Part shown: positions 36,979 through 45,248 of the stretch, piece by piece
Numbering within the stretch: position 1 is the first letter of the stretch
Layout: each line of letters begins with the position of its first letter
Origin: Actinomadura livida
Lineage (GTDB): Bacteria > Actinomycetota > Actinomycetes > Streptosporangiales > Streptosporangiaceae
Reading direction: 5' to 3'
NCBI RefSeq assembly: GCF_014648675.1
Contig: NZ_BMRO01000003.1
Coordinates: 542,711 to 606,710, forward strand
DNA length: 64,000 nt
Notes under the pieces: model-generated
Told to the model about the DNA's origin: nothing
The model's input: only the letters and a program-made list of their open reading frames with translations
The model's database searches: none
Position numbers and translations under genes: made by a program

Positions 36979-37842
36979 ATGGCAGAGGTCCATCACTTTT
37001 CCTACGGCCTGCTCACGCCGGCGGCCGCCTACCTCATGTCGTTCATCGGCTCGCTGCTCGGCCTGCTGTGCACCGCCCGCGCGCGGGCCGCCACCGGCCG
37101 CTCGCGCGCCTCCTGGCTGGGGCTCGCCGCCCTCGCCATCGGCGGGACCGGCATCTGGGTGATGCACTTCATCGCGATGCTCGGCTTCACCGTCAAGGAC
37201 CACGAGATCCGCTACGACGTGCCGCTCACGCTGCTGAGCTGCGGGACGGCGATCGCGGTCGTCGCGATCGGGCTGTTCATCGTCGGGTTCGCCGGCGCCC
37301 GCACACCCGTGATCATCCTGGGCGGCCTCATCACGGGCGCCGGCGTGGCGAGCATGCACTACACCGGCATGACGGCCATGAACATGTCCGGGCACATCGA
37401 CTACCAGCCCGTCCTGGTCGGCCTGTCCGTGCTGATCGCGCTCGTGGCGGCCACCGCTGCGCTCTGGTTCAGCCTCTCCGTCAAGGGCCTGCGGGCGACC
37501 ACCGGGGCCGCCGCGATCATGGGCATCGCGGTGAGCGGCATGCACTACACCGGCATGGCGGCGATGCGCATCACCATGCACGAGGGCATGGCCGCCCCCA
37601 CCGGAGCGCGGCCCGTCGACTTCCTGCTGCCGCTGCTGGGCGGCGTCGGCGGTGTGTCGATCATCCTGCTCGTCATCATCGCGATGGCGCCGAGCGAGGA
37701 GGAGATGCGGATCGAGGCCGAGCTGCAGGAGCGCATCCAGGCCCGGCAGCGCGGCGAGGCCCCGCGCACGCCCGCCGACCCCGTCGCGCCGCCGCCGGGC
37801 CGGTCCGCCGGCCAGTGGTTCGACAGCGGACCGGACCGCTGA
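36979..37842 (+). CDS. MHYT domain membrane protein
   Basis: The ATG at 36979 has a G-rich ribosome site and gives 287 residues. It has seven hydrophobic segments and three MHYT-like motifs (VMHFIAM, MHYTGMTAM, MHYTGMAAM) of this proposed gas- or metal-sensing membrane domain. The C-terminal 50 residues are charged and cytoplasmic (MAPSEEEMRIEAELQERIQAR); no GGDEF or EAL output domain follows. Function in actinomycetes is unknown. The 166 bases before it hold no recognised gene. Confidence 0.9.
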   Translation: MAEVHHFSYGLLTPAAAYLMSFIGSLLGLLCTARARAATGRSRASWLGLAALAIGGTGIWVMHFIAMLGFTVKDHEIRYDVPLTLLSCGTAIAVVAIGLFIVGFAGARTPVIILGGLITGAGVASMHYTGMTAMNMSGHIDYQPVLVGLSVLIALVAATAALWFSLSVKGLRATTGAAAIMGIAVSGMHYTGMAAMRITMHEGMAAPTGARPVDFLLPLLGGVGGVSIILLVIIAMAPSEEEMRIEAELQERIQARQRGEAPRTPADPVAPPPGRSAGQWFDSGPDR

Positions 37843-37984
37843 CAGACCCTCACCCGCCCCGGCCCCGCCGTCCACGCCGGCGCCCCGCTTCCATGAAGGG
37901 CCCGGCCGATGATCTTCTCCCCCGCGGCGCGGCGGCGGCCCGGTCCTCCGGCCACCGCCGCGCCGTCCGGCGTTCCGGCCCGGT

Positions 37985-38503
37985 TCAGGCGCTCTCCTCG
38001 CCGGGCTCCCCGCGGTCCGGACCTTGCTCGTGGTCCGCAAGGTGCGCGCGGTCCGTGCCGTCGCTCCGCCGCCGGTCGGCCGCCGCGGCGGCGAGGATCA
38101 TCTCGTCCACGACCCACCGCGCCTCCGGGGACAGGTCGACGAGGGCGCGCAGCACCTCGGGTCTGATAATGCCGCGTTCCACGTCGCGGCCGAGCGCCTT
38201 CAGCGTGAGGTCGTCGCCGATGGGGTCGGCCTCGCTGGGGAAGCCGAAGAACCCGATCGGCACCCCGAAGAACGTGGCGAGCGCGGTGAGCGTCTTGAGC
38301 TGCGGGTTCTCCTGGCGTCCCGTGCGCAGCTTCCACACCGTGGTGGACGAGATGTCCGCGCCGGTGGCACGGGCGATGGCCGCGGCCGTCTCCACGTTGT
38401 TGCGCGGCGGCCCCGCGTGGGCCGGCCACAGATTCCGGATCAGCCACTCGACCTTCTCGGCCAGTGACGCGCCCGGCGGCACCTCGTGCGTGCGATCGCG
38501 CAT
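37985..38503 (-). CDS. XRE-like helix-turn-helix regulator
   Basis: The 172-residue protein contains a helix-turn-helix (NNVETAAAIARATGADISSTTVWKLRTGRQENPQLKTLTALATFFGVP), in the style of actinomycete XRE regulators and of SCO4441-like family proteins. The C-terminus is acidic and variable. It is divergent from the ArsR gene at 38665, whose upstream region holds a palindromic operator. Confidence 0.8.
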   Translation of the reverse strand: MRDRTHEVPPGASLAEKVEWLIRNLWPAHAGPPRNNVETAAAIARATGADISSTTVWKLRTGRQENPQLKTLTALATFFGVPIGFFGFPSEADPIGDDLTLKALGRDVERGIIRPEVLRALVDLSPEARWVVDEMILAAAAADRRRSDGTDRAHLADHEQGPDRGEPGEESA

Positions 38504-38627
38504 CGTTCCCCTCCCAGCGACCTCAGTGACTTTAGTTGATCACAGCGGTGCCGTCCGTCCAATGACACGCCGCTCCCTCTCAGGTCCCGGGTCCCCTCCC
38601 TCTCCGCGGTGAACTTTCCAAAGAGGC

Positions 38628-38648
38628 GTTGCAAAGACCCTTTGCAAC
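38628..38648. promoter_or_regulatory. Palindromic operator upstream of the ArsR gene
   Basis: GTTGCAAAG-ACC-CTTTGCAAC has 9-bp perfect arms and lies 16 bases before the ATG. A shorter related element (CTTT-CC-AAAG, 38614-38623) precedes it. Autoregulation by the ArsR protein is the simplest reading. Confidence 0.7.
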
Positions 38649-38664
38649 TTCTAGCGTCCCGTAC

Positions 38665-39225
38665 ATGAAGGAACAGCCGGCACCCGAGGTGCTCACCGAT
38701 CCGGCGCAGGTGCGGCTGCTCGCGCACCCGCTGCGGCGGCGGATCGCCGAGATCATGCGGCGCGGTCCCGTCTCGGCCACGACGCTGGCCCGCGAGCTTG
38801 GCCAGACCACCGGTTCGACGAGCTACCACCTGCGGCAGCTCGCCAAGCACGGGTTCGTGGAGGAGGTGCCGGAGCTGGCGCGCGGCCGGGAGCGCTGGTG
38901 GCGGGTGGTGCCCGCGGACCGGCGGATCCCGCCCTACCGCGAGCAGCCGCCGCGGCTGCGCGAGGCGGTCGAGGAGCTGACCCGCCTGGAGTTCGCGAAC
39001 GAACTCGACATGCTCACCCGCTACCAGCGGGCACGCGACGAGATGGGCCCCTGGGCCGACGCGCTGCTGTTCTCGTTCTCCACCGTCACGCTGACGCCGG
39101 AGCAGGTGCGGCCCTTCTTCGAGGAGTACATCGCGCTCATCTACCGCTACAAGCGCGCCGACGACGACCCGCCGCCGGACGCGCGCACCCTCCACGCCAG
39201 GTTCCTGGCGTTCCCGGAGGTCTAG
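38665..39225 (+). CDS. ArsR-like regulator
   Basis: The ATG at 38665 gives 186 residues with a winged HTH (VRLLAHPLRRRIAEIMRRGPVSATTLARELGQTTGSTSYHLRQLAKHGFVEEV). The C-terminal half (ELTRLEFANELDMLTRYQRARDEMG) is a family-specific helical region. No metal-binding Cys cluster is present. It is followed by the MMPL transporter gene after 114 bases and probably represses it. Confidence 0.88.
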   Translation: MKEQPAPEVLTDPAQVRLLAHPLRRRIAEIMRRGPVSATTLARELGQTTGSTSYHLRQLAKHGFVEEVPELARGRERWWRVVPADRRIPPYREQPPRLREAVEELTRLEFANELDMLTRYQRARDEMGPWADALLFSFSTVTLTPEQVRPFFEEYIALIYRYKRADDDPPPDARTLHARFLAFPEV

Positions 39226-39339
39226 AGCCCGGACCGCCGAGTTGCCGCTCGGCGGCCCGGACGGGCGGAGGCCCGCATCACCACGCCGTACGGCGTGTTC
39301 GCACGCGACACGAGTCCCCCACCGAAAGGAGAGCACCTC

Positions 39340-41349
39340 ATGCTGCTCTCGCGCAAACGCCTGCTCACCTGGGCGGTCCTGCCGGCCTGGGTCGTCATCA
39401 CGATCCTGGCCGTCCCGGCGGCGAGCCGGCTGTCCGACGTCGTCGAGGCCGAATCGTCCGCCGAACTCCCCCGCGGCGCGCAGTCGACCGAGGTGGCCGA
39501 GCTGACGCCCCGGTTCCCCGGCGGCGAGACGGCCCCCGGCGTCATCGCCTACGTCCGCCCGTCGGGCATCACGCCCGCGGACCGCGCCGAGGCCGAGGCC
39601 GACCGCCGCGCGCTCGCTCCCATCGCCACCGCGGCGATCGCGCCGCCTCAGCCGTCGCGGGACGGCAGGGCGCTCATGCTGACCGTCCCGCTGGCCGACG
39701 ACGACACCCTCACCGACAAGGCCGGGACGCTGCGCGACACGTCCCGGGCCGGGGCGCCGCCGGGCCTGGAGGTCCGCCTGACCGGCCCGGCCGGCGCCGC
39801 GCTCGACGTGGGCGACGCCTTCGAGCGCATCGACCGGCCGGTCCTGATCATCACGGTCCTGGTCGTCACGGCGGTCCTGCTGCTCACCTACCGCAGCCCG
39901 GTCCTGTGGCTGCTGCCGATCGTGAACGCGGCGATCGCGCTCCAGGTCGCGGGCGCGGTCGTCTACCTGCTCGGCGAGCACGCCGGCCTCTACGTGGCGG
40001 ACGGCATGTCCACCATCCTGAACGCGCTCGTCTTCGGGCTCTCGACCGACTACGCGCTGCTGCTCCTCGCCCGCTACCGGGAGGAACTGCGCCGCCACCC
40101 CGGCCGGCACCGCGCGATGGCCGCCGCGCTCCGCCGCGCCGCCGCCCCGATCGCCGCGTCCGCCGCGACCGTGTCGCTCGGCCTGCTGTGCCTGCTCGCC
40201 GCCGACATGGGCTTCAACCACGCGCTCGGCCCGGTCGCCGCCATCGGGGTGCTCTGCGGGCTCGCCGTCGTGATGTCCCTGCTGCCGGCCCTGCTCGTCG
40301 TCCTCGGCCGCTGGGTCTTCTGGCCGCGGATCCCCCGCTACGGCGACGCCCCGCCCGCCCGCGGCGCCTGGGACCGCGTCGGCCACCGCATCGCCGCACG
40401 TCCCCGCCTCGTCTGGATCGGCGGCCTCGCCGTCCTCGGCGCGCTGTCGGCCGCCGCGCTCGGCATGGACACGGGCCTCGACCGGGCCCACTTCCTCACC
40501 ACCACGCCGAGTTCCACGGTCGGGGAACGCCTGCTGGCCGAGCACTACCCCGGCGGCCAGGGACGGCCCGTCCAGGTCATCGCCGACCGGCCGGACGCGG
40601 CCTCCGTGACCGCCGCCCTCCGGAACTCCCCCGGTGTGGCCGACGTCGGCGCCCCGCTGGCGTCCACCGACGGTCGTCTCGCAAGGCTCGACGCCGTGCT
40701 GGCCGACCCGCCCGACAGCGAAGCGGCCGAGCGCACCGTCCGCGCGCTCCGCGAGCACATCCCGGACGCCCGCTTCGGAGCGGGCACCGCCGCCGAGATC
40801 GACCTGGCCGACGCGCAGTCCCACGACCGCCGCGTCGTGATCCCGCTCGTCCTCGGAGTCGTCCTCCTCGTCCTGGTGGCGCTCCTCCGCGCCCTCGTCG
40901 CCCCGCTCCTGGTGGTCGCCACGGTCGTCGCGTCCTACTCCGCCGCACTGGGCGCGGCCTGGCTGCTGTTCCGCCACGCGTTCGGCTTCCCGGCCGTCGA
41001 CACCCAGGTCGCCCTCATGGGATTCCTGTTCATGGTGGCGCTCGGCGTGGACTACAACCTGTTCCTGGTCTCCCGCGTCCGCGAAGAGGTGGGACGCACC
41101 GATCACCGCACGGGCGTCCTCCGCGGCCTGGCGGTGACCGGCGGCGTCATCTCCAGCGCGGGCCTGGTCCTCGCGGCCACGTTCGGGACCCTGGGCATCA
41201 TGCCCGTCACGATGATGGTGCAGATCGGGGTCCTGGTCTCCCTGGGCGTCCTCCTGGACACCTTCTTCGTCCGCTCCGTCATCGTCCCGGCCCTGGCACT
41301 GGACACCGGCCCCCGCTTCTGGTGGCCCGCCCGCGAGCGGCCGAAGTAG
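39340..41349 (+). CDS. MMPL family transporter
   Basis: The ATG at 39340 has AAAGGAG and gives 669 residues. Two MMPL halves are visible, each with a large extracellular loop followed by five or six transmembrane segments. Motifs are FGLSTDYALLLLARYREEL in the first half and ALGVDYNLFLVSRVREE in the second, the proton-relay segments of RND/MMPL exporters. It probably exports a lipid or drug under ArsR control. Confidence 0.93.
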   Translation: MLLSRKRLLTWAVLPAWVVITILAVPAASRLSDVVEAESSAELPRGAQSTEVAELTPRFPGGETAPGVIAYVRPSGITPADRAEAEADRRALAPIATAAIAPPQPSRDGRALMLTVPLADDDTLTDKAGTLRDTSRAGAPPGLEVRLTGPAGAALDVGDAFERIDRPVLIITVLVVTAVLLLTYRSPVLWLLPIVNAAIALQVAGAVVYLLGEHAGLYVADGMSTILNALVFGLSTDYALLLLARYREELRRHPGRHRAMAAALRRAAAPIAASAATVSLGLLCLLAADMGFNHALGPVAAIGVLCGLAVVMSLLPALLVVLGRWVFWPRIPRYGDAPPARGAWDRVGHRIAARPRLVWIGGLAVLGALSAAALGMDTGLDRAHFLTTTPSSTVGERLLAEHYPGGQGRPVQVIADRPDAASVTAALRNSPGVADVGAPLASTDGRLARLDAVLADPPDSEAAERTVRALREHIPDARFGAGTAAEIDLADAQSHDRRVVIPLVLGVVLLVLVALLRALVAPLLVVATVVASYSAALGAAWLLFRHAFGFPAVDTQVALMGFLFMVALGVDYNLFLVSRVREEVGRTDHRTGVLRGLAVTGGVISSAGLVLAATFGTLGIMPVTMMVQIGVLVSLGVLLDTFFVRSVIVPALALDTGPRFWWPARERPK

Positions 41350-41460
41350 CACATCTCCGGCGCGGTAGGCGCCGGACGGCCGCCTTCCGCCCCCCGGCCG
41401 CACCCGAGCCGGGCGTCCGCCACCATGGGGGGGACGCCCGGCTCACGAGAGGTTCGCCCC

Positions 41461-42312
41461 ATGTACCTGCCCGACGACGACCGGCGATGGGACGAGCACA
41501 GCGGCGGTTCCGGCCACGACGATCCCGAGTGGTCGTACGGCGACGAGGACAAGGCGCTCACCTACTGGCGGACGCTGGACGACAACGGCCGCGCCGTACT
41601 CCGCCACCTCTTCGGCCAGCGGGGGCAGCAGATCCACTGCAGCAAGCTCGTGACGGAACTCGGCCTCGACCCCGAGGGGAAGAAGAACCCGCCGAACGTC
41701 GTCGCGGGCGCCCTGAACCAGGCGGGCCAGGCGAACAGGGCGACGGGCCGCCGCTACCCGTTCCGCTGGTGGACCGGGGAGGGCGGCGCGCACTACGGCG
41801 CCAAGCCGGGCACCGCCGCCATCTTCGAAAGGGCCCTGTCCGCCGACCACGTGAGGCGGAATGCCGGCCAGGTCCTCGCCTTCGCGGTGCCCGGCAACGA
41901 CGTGCAGAAGTTCATCGAGCACCTGGGCGACACCCTCGCCGGCACGGACGTGCGGATGGCCCTCGGCTCGGCGTGCACGACCGCCGTCAAGGCCGTCCAG
42001 CACCTCGTCGCGGCCCTGCAACTGCCCTACGACGCGGCAGAGGGATGGCGGGAGTTCTTCGACCACCTGGACGAGGGCACATCACTGCGCCGCTGCGTCG
42101 TCGTCACCGACGCGTGCCAGATGCTCGAATACGAGGACCCGGACGTCTGGCACGAGTTCGTCGCGTCCCTGCACGGCGGCCCGCACTGCCTGGGCGGCGG
42201 CTCGTCCACCCTCGTCCTGCTGGACGACCCGTTCGCCTGGGAAGACTGGCGCTTCGCCCCGACCACCGAGGTACGCCCCTTCCCACCGGCAGGGCACCCG
42301 GCCACCGGTTGA
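41461..42312 (+). CDS. DUF6416-like N-terminus with barstar-like C-terminus
   Basis: The 283-residue protein has two parts. Residues 25-130 (KALTYWRTLDDNGRAVLRHLF, NVVAGALNQAGQANRATGRRYPFRWW) match my memory of DUF6416, a small winged-helix-like region. Residues 140-270 fit the barstar ribonuclease-inhibitor fold: LPYDAAEGWREFFDHLDEG and VVVTDACQMLE..DVWHEFVASL correspond to the L-x-FP-x2-FG-x-NWDAL and DA-x-LL segments. No ribonuclease toxin gene is nearby. The barstar call is by pattern only. Confidence 0.7.
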   Translation: MYLPDDDRRWDEHSGGSGHDDPEWSYGDEDKALTYWRTLDDNGRAVLRHLFGQRGQQIHCSKLVTELGLDPEGKKNPPNVVAGALNQAGQANRATGRRYPFRWWTGEGGAHYGAKPGTAAIFERALSADHVRRNAGQVLAFAVPGNDVQKFIEHLGDTLAGTDVRMALGSACTTAVKAVQHLVAALQLPYDAAEGWREFFDHLDEGTSLRRCVVVTDACQMLEYEDPDVWHEFVASLHGGPHCLGGGSSTLVLLDDPFAWEDWRFAPTTEVRPFPPAGHPATG

Positions 42313-42332
42313 CCCCACCGGGGGCGTGCCGC

Positions 42333-42725
42333 TCAGGCGGGACCGAGCAGATCCCACCGGTTGCCCGCGACGTCGAGGAACACCACGACCCGCCCGTAAT
42401 CTTCCGTACGCGGCGAACCGACGAACTCGACCCCCGCGGCCACCATGCGCTCGTACGCGGCATCGAAGTCGTCGACCCGGAGAAAGAACCCCACGCGGCC
42501 GGCGACCTGATTCCCGACCACGGCGGCCTGACGGGTTCCGTCCGCACGCGCGAGCAGAATCCCCGTCCCGCCCCCGGGCGGCCGGACCACGACCCACCGC
42601 TTGGGCCGCCCGTCATCGGTCGACGCGGCCGAGTCCTCGACCAGCTCGAACCCGAGAGGCCCCGTGAAGAACTCGATGGCGCTGTCATAGTCGTCCACAA
42701 CAACCGTGACCAACTCCACCCACAT
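42333..42725 (-). CDS. VOC superfamily protein (glyoxalase/bleomycin resistance fold)
   Basis: The ATG at 42725 gives 130 residues with the paired beta-alpha-beta-beta-beta units of the VOC fold (VELVTVVVDDYDSAIEFFTGPLGFELVED, VGFFLRVDDFDAAYERMVAAGVEF). A GNRWDLLGPA end is typical. Substrate and metal are unknown. It converges with the preceding gene and is separated from it by 20 bases. Confidence 0.88.
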   Translation of the reverse strand: MWVELVTVVVDDYDSAIEFFTGPLGFELVEDSAASTDDGRPKRWVVVRPPGGGTGILLARADGTRQAAVVGNQVAGRVGFFLRVDDFDAAYERMVAAGVEFVGSPRTEDYGRVVVFLDVAGNRWDLLGPA

Positions 42726-42784
42726 GCCCGCGAACCTACTCCCGCCCAGGGTCGGCGCACCGGGAAACGGGCGTGTGCGGGCCT

Positions 42785-43126
42785 TCAGGAGCCGTGGCGG
42801 GAGAAGGTTGCCGTGTAGGGGATCCCGTGGGTGCGCAGTAGGCCGTAGATGTTGGCGCTGGGGCCCGTGGGGAGCAGGTCCAGGACGTCGTCGCCGGGGC
42901 CGCCGCCCAGGGCGGTCAGGAGGCGGGCCGCGTCGGACGCCGCGATCTGGTGGGCCCACTCGTACTCGGTGATGCCGGGGCCGAAGACGTCGCTGACCCC
43001 CTTGCCCAGGTCGTGGCCTTCGAGCGTGATGTCACCCGAGGTGTTGCGCACGGCCCGCAGGTGCCTGGTGCCGTTCTCGTCGGAGTGGTCGCGCAGGACG
43101 ACGGTCCGCGGGGGGAGTTCGCTCAT
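42785..43126 (-). CDS. Conserved protein, unknown function
   Basis: The ATG at 43126 gives 113 residues. Its central part (GDITLEGHDLGKGVSDVFGPGITEYEWAHQI) is conserved-looking and resembles small actinomycete immunity-like proteins found singly; I do not recognise a named family. The C-terminus (GIPYTATFSRHGS) is polar. It is divergent from the 43213 gene. Confidence 0.65.
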   Translation of the reverse strand: MSELPPRTVVLRDHSDENGTRHLRAVRNTSGDITLEGHDLGKGVSDVFGPGITEYEWAHQIAASDAARLLTALGGGPGDDVLDLLPTGPSANIYGLLRTHGIPYTATFSRHGS

Positions 43127-43152
43127 GACCCGAGTCTGCCGCAACCCGGGTT

Positions 43153-43184
43153 TCTGGACAGATGTCTGATCGACTGTCTATATT
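43153..43184 (+). promoter_or_regulatory. Promoter with CYP51-type TetR half-operator, before the 43213 gene
   Basis: TCTGGACA-GA-TGTC (43153-43166) matches the left arm and half of the right arm of the operators at 13597 and 17641. TGGACA (43155-43160) and TATATT (43179-43184), 18 bases apart, make a plausible promoter whose -35 is within the motif. Confidence 0.5.
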
Positions 43185-43212
43185 GCGGGCGGTACACCTT
43201 TGGAGGGAACCG

Positions 43213-44439
43213 ATGCCCAGCCGGTACGAACGTCTGAGCCGTGCGCAGCTCGCCACGCTGGTACCGGAGCTGCTGCTCATCGGCCACCTGATCGACCGGG
43301 CGGGGATGCCGTTCTGCCTGGAGGCCTGGGGCCAGGAGGAGATGACCCAGGTCGCCATCGAGGAGTGGGCGGCCGCCAGTCCGATCTACACGCGGCGCAT
43401 GCAGAAGGCGCTCGGCTTCGAGGGCGACGACGTGCCCACGATCTTCAAGGGCATGCAGCTGGACATCGGCGCGCCGCCGCAGTTCATGGACTTCCGCTAC
43501 AGCGTGACCGACCCGTGGCACGGGGCGTTCCACCTCGACCACTGCGGGGCGCTGCTGGACGTCGAGCCGATGGGCCCCTCCATGGTCAAGTTCATGTGCC
43601 ATGACATCGAGGACCCCACGTTCGACGCCACGGCCGTGGCGACCAATCCCAGGGCGCAGGTGCGGCCGGTCCACCGTCCGCCGCGGGAGCCGGCCGACCG
43701 TCACCCGCACTGCTCATGGACGGTGGAGATCGACCCCTCCTTCCCCGGCGTCGAGGCGATTCCGGCGCTCGCCGTCAACCAGCGGTCGCATGCGGCCACG
43801 GTCGCCCTCGATGACATCGATCCCGCCGAGGACGGTCTCGCCGACTACAGCGGGCCGCTCGTCGACGATCTGGATTTCGCGGCCTTCTCGCACTCGGCGC
43901 TGGTCCGGATGGCGGACGAGGTCGTGCTGCAGCAGCACCTGCTCAACCTCTCGTTCCAGCTGGCGGTGCGGGAGCGCGCGGCGGGTGACGAGGACGTCTT
44001 CCGGCGGATCGCGCTGAAGCAGCTCATCGGGCACGCCGGTGTGGCCGCCGAGCGCCTGCACCGGGCGCTCGGGCTGTCCGATACCCCGGAGGACGCGGCC
44101 CGGGTCGTCGAGCTGCATCCGCTGATGAACCCGATGCCGTACGTCCGGTTCAGCCGGGACGAAGCCTCGGTCACGGTGTCGCAGTCGCCGGCGCATCAGG
44201 ACGGCGGGTGGCTTCCGCTCTGCACGCCCGAGAGCCCCGACGCCCTGCGGGCGATCGTCCGCGCGGTGAACCCCTACCTGGACGTGGAGATGAGCGGCAC
44301 CGCGACCGACTGGACGGCGCGGGTCGTGCTGACCGACACCGCCGCCCCGGAGTCCGGAGAGGTCGCGGTCACCAAGATCAGCAAGGGTGCCGCGTTCCGG
44401 TTCGAGCCGCGCCGGTCCCTGCCGATCTTCGTGAAGTGA
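43213..44439 (+). CDS. Conserved actinobacterial protein of unknown function
   Basis: The 408-residue protein starts at the ATG at 43213 with GGAGGG upstream. Residues 5-110 (SRAQLATLVPELLLIGHLIDRAG, EEMTQVAIEEWAAASPIYTRRMQ, DFRYSVTDPWHGAFHLDHCGALLDVE) look like a conserved mycobacterial/actinobacterial family that I remember without a function; His/Asp/Cys residues in FHLDHCGALLDVE could bind a metal. No transmembrane segment. An ATG at 43162 inside the operator-like motif would extend it by 17 residues. It stands alone, but the operator-like element suggests a link to the CYP51 regulon. Confidence 0.7.
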   Translation: MPSRYERLSRAQLATLVPELLLIGHLIDRAGMPFCLEAWGQEEMTQVAIEEWAAASPIYTRRMQKALGFEGDDVPTIFKGMQLDIGAPPQFMDFRYSVTDPWHGAFHLDHCGALLDVEPMGPSMVKFMCHDIEDPTFDATAVATNPRAQVRPVHRPPREPADRHPHCSWTVEIDPSFPGVEAIPALAVNQRSHAATVALDDIDPAEDGLADYSGPLVDDLDFAAFSHSALVRMADEVVLQQHLLNLSFQLAVRERAAGDEDVFRRIALKQLIGHAGVAAERLHRALGLSDTPEDAARVVELHPLMNPMPYVRFSRDEASVTVSQSPAHQDGGWLPLCTPESPDALRAIVRAVNPYLDVEMSGTATDWTARVVLTDTAAPESGEVAVTKISKGAAFRFEPRRSLPIFVK

Positions 44440-44454
44440 GCGGCGAGGCCGGGG

Positions 44455-44934
44455 TCAGGCGGCCTTCGCGTCCTCCCGCGCGGCGAAGAACGCGTCGAGT
44501 GCGGCCCGCTGCGCGGCGTCGAAGGCGTTCTTGGGGAGGAAGCCGGCGATCTGCCGGTTGATGTAGAGCAGCCAGAACTCCGGCGTCGCCTCGACCCGGC
44601 TGAACATGGACCACTTCATCGCGGTGGTGGACTGGTCGGTCCGCGTCTCGTACCCGTCGTCCGTCACGTGCACCGTCGTGGGCACGCAGAGGTAGGTGAG
44701 CTGCTTCATCGCGAGCCGGCGGACCGCCCGGGTCGCCGCCATCGGAGCCGCGACCGCCGCGATGAGCATTCCGGCGCCCATGATGGCGGAGCCGCCCAGG
44801 AAGCACCCGGCCGCCGCCACGACCAGCACGGCCGGCAGGACGATGTAGACGCCTCTGAGCTGCCGCCTCAGCCCGAGGTGAAGCGCTCGCGCCACTTCTT
44901 CGGGAGTGGCCTCGTACTGCAGGGTGATGTCCAT
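44455..44934 (-). CDS. YcxB-like membrane protein
   Basis: The 159-residue protein has two hydrophobic segments (about 28-46 and 48-65) and a C-terminal cytoplasmic beta domain (VHVTDDGYETRTDQSTTAMKWSMFSRVEATPEFWLLYINRQIAGFLPKNAF), the pattern of the YcxB-like C-terminal domain. The function is unknown. It converges with the 43213 gene. Confidence 0.8.
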   Translation of the reverse strand: MDITLQYEATPEEVARALHLGLRRQLRGVYIVLPAVLVVAAAGCFLGGSAIMGAGMLIAAVAAPMAATRAVRRLAMKQLTYLCVPTTVHVTDDGYETRTDQSTTAMKWSMFSRVEATPEFWLLYINRQIAGFLPKNAFDAAQRAALDAFFAAREDAKAA

Positions 44935-45075
44935 CTTCGCCGCCTTGATCCGATAGGCCGGTCATTCTCGCCAGACCCGCCGACCACGGCAACCCGCGTC
45001 CGCGCGGCGCGCGGCCGGAGAAAGGGCGAATGGAGATGTTGACATTGGAGAAGTCTGCGGTGGGTCAATGAGTGT

Positions 45076-45089
45076 GTTAGCGCAACCAC
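45076..45089 (+). promoter_or_regulatory. Weak LacI-type half-site
   Basis: TGTTAGCGCAACCA matches the first half of the LacI palindrome at 49963 (TGTTAGCGCTAACA). It lies in the 302-base gap between the YcxB-like gene and the end of the permease operon, where no clear gene is seen except the small ORF at 45117. Confidence 0.35.
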
Positions 45090-45116
45090 AACAACGCCCG
45101 CGGGAGGGATCGATAA

Positions 45117-45248
45117 TGACAACGACGATTCGGCGGTTACGAAGGACGCAGTCGGACGGCGTTCCGCGACGCCGGGGCCGCCTTCCCCGGCGGTCGTGCG
45201 GCCGCTCCCGAGCGACCGCACGACGGCCACGCCCACCTAAGACGTAGG
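45117..45248 (+). CDS. Possible small Arg-rich ORF or gene remnant
   Basis: A 43-codon frame starts at ATG 45117 with GGGAGGG eight bases upstream. The product (MTTTIRRLRRTQSDGVPRRRG and so on) is very basic, with no fold recognised. It overlaps the yjfF-like stop by 12 bases on the other strand. A TTGACA at 45039 and the LacI half-site precede it, so it could be the start of a truncated, once sugar-regulated gene. Confidence 0.3.

Noticed and set aside
41461..43126. A toxin-antitoxin or polymorphic-toxin locus around the barstar-like gene
   Set aside because: Neighbours are a VOC protein and a small unknown protein; no nuclease or secretion marker is present.
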